Source: Fluviicola sp. (lineage in GTDB: Bacteria; Bacteroidota; Bacteroidia; Flavobacteriales_D; Crocinitomicaceae). From it: DNA of 64,000 nucleotides. The DNA is taken from positions 1 through 64,000 of the forward strand of contig NZ_JAQSWB010000001.1 of the NCBI RefSeq assembly GCF_029266855.1, given 5' to 3'. Positions 63,791-64,000 of this stretch are shown here, piece after piece; the stretch's first letter is position 1; every line of letters begins with the position of its first letter. The translations under genes were made by a program, and so were the position numbers. The notes under the pieces were generated by a model. That model did not search any database and had not been told where the DNA came from. It was given only the letters and a program-made list of their open reading frames with translations.

Positions 63791-64000
63791 TGAAAAAAGA
63801 GTTTGTTTTCTGTTTGTTGCTTTTGTGTTCTTGTGCAGAAGAGGAGAAACAACCGGAGCCTGTTCAGTGGGACATGGAAAAATCCACTGAAATGAACAAA
63901 GAACTAGCCATAGAAGAGAGTATTAATATCGATCTTTACTTTGCTCAGCATGAAAACTGGGAGGTAAAGGAAACGGGATCGGGCTTGCGTTACGTTATCT
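63787..64000 (+). CDS. FKBP-type peptidyl-prolyl isomerase lipoprotein (GldI-like), 5' part
   Basis: The partial frame reads MMKKEFVFCLLLLCSCAEEEK with a lipobox (LLCSC), then a stretch ending NWEVKETGSGLRYVI, the usual lead-in to an FKBP domain. The start overlaps the nrnA stop (ATGATGA). Neighbourhood and lipobox suggest GldI, a lipoprotein needed for gliding and T9SS. The isomerase domain lies beyond the right edge, so this call is provisional. Confidence 0.72.
   Translation, partial: MMKKEFVFCLLLLCSCAEEEKQPEPVQWDMEKSTEMNKELAIEESINIDLYFAQHENWEVKETGSGLRYVI

Overview
The window looks like a chromosomal segment of a gliding-type Bacteroidota, most likely Flavobacteriales; a Fluviicola/Crocinitomicaceae-like organism is a guess from gene content. 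The evidence is: six secreted proteins built like type IX secretion (T9SS) cargo, including SprB repeats, two CHU_C/type B C-termini and three type A C-termini; Bacteroidota -7 boxes (TAnnTTTG) with few Shine-Dalgarno sites; the DUF4290-murA-TlpA order; an nrnA-gldI-like junction at the right edge; and moderate to low GC. There is one tRNA gene (CAU anticodon). I saw no rRNA, CRISPR array or insertion sequence.

Layout. 1-5694 (minus) is the 5' part of a giant SprB-like adhesin. 5798-9070 (minus) is a compact cluster of two tandem phage-tail-collar proteins, a signal-less periplasmic-binding-like protein and a formyltransferase; it is my best candidate for an undescribed system. 9482-10215 holds two cold-shock proteins. 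10243-13216 is an M43-type secreted metalloprotease split by a one-base frameshift. 13532-16460 is an oxidative-stress block (peroxiredoxin, thioredoxin, small helical protein, Dps, divergent OxyR). 16547-31362 holds a CAP-domain protein, a gamma-carbonic anhydrase homologue, a truncated globin, a large PKD/CHU_C protein, a LytS/LytR-type two-component pair and heme A synthase. 31390-37384 contains the tRNA, an orphan immunity-like gene, an FG-GAP T9SS protein and repeat-rich spacers. 37385-48227 holds further secreted and membrane proteins, a BlaI/BlaR1-type regulatory pair with candidate operators, and a Crp-family regulator with a SRPBCC protein. 48240-64000 is mostly housekeeping: murA, msrB, prmC, a pseudouridine synthase, ligA, dapA, nrnA and a gldI-like lipoprotein.

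How the parts relate. Most cell-surface genes are single transcription units with signal peptides and T9SS sorting tails, so they depend on a secretion machine outside the window. The peroxide-defence genes form one functional unit, probably controlled by OxyR, which keeps its two redox cysteines. murA carries Asp at the usual catalytic Cys site, which predicts fosfomycin insensitivity. Intergenic regions carry several families of palindromic or tandem repeats that recur across the window: an 18-bp palindrome, a two-hairpin element, 16-bp direct repeats, 11-bp iterons before dapA and triple hairpins after msrB.

Limits. Family names come from recognising motifs by eye; no database search was run. 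Starts were moved from the longest reading frame where a signal peptide, overlap or promoter supported it.
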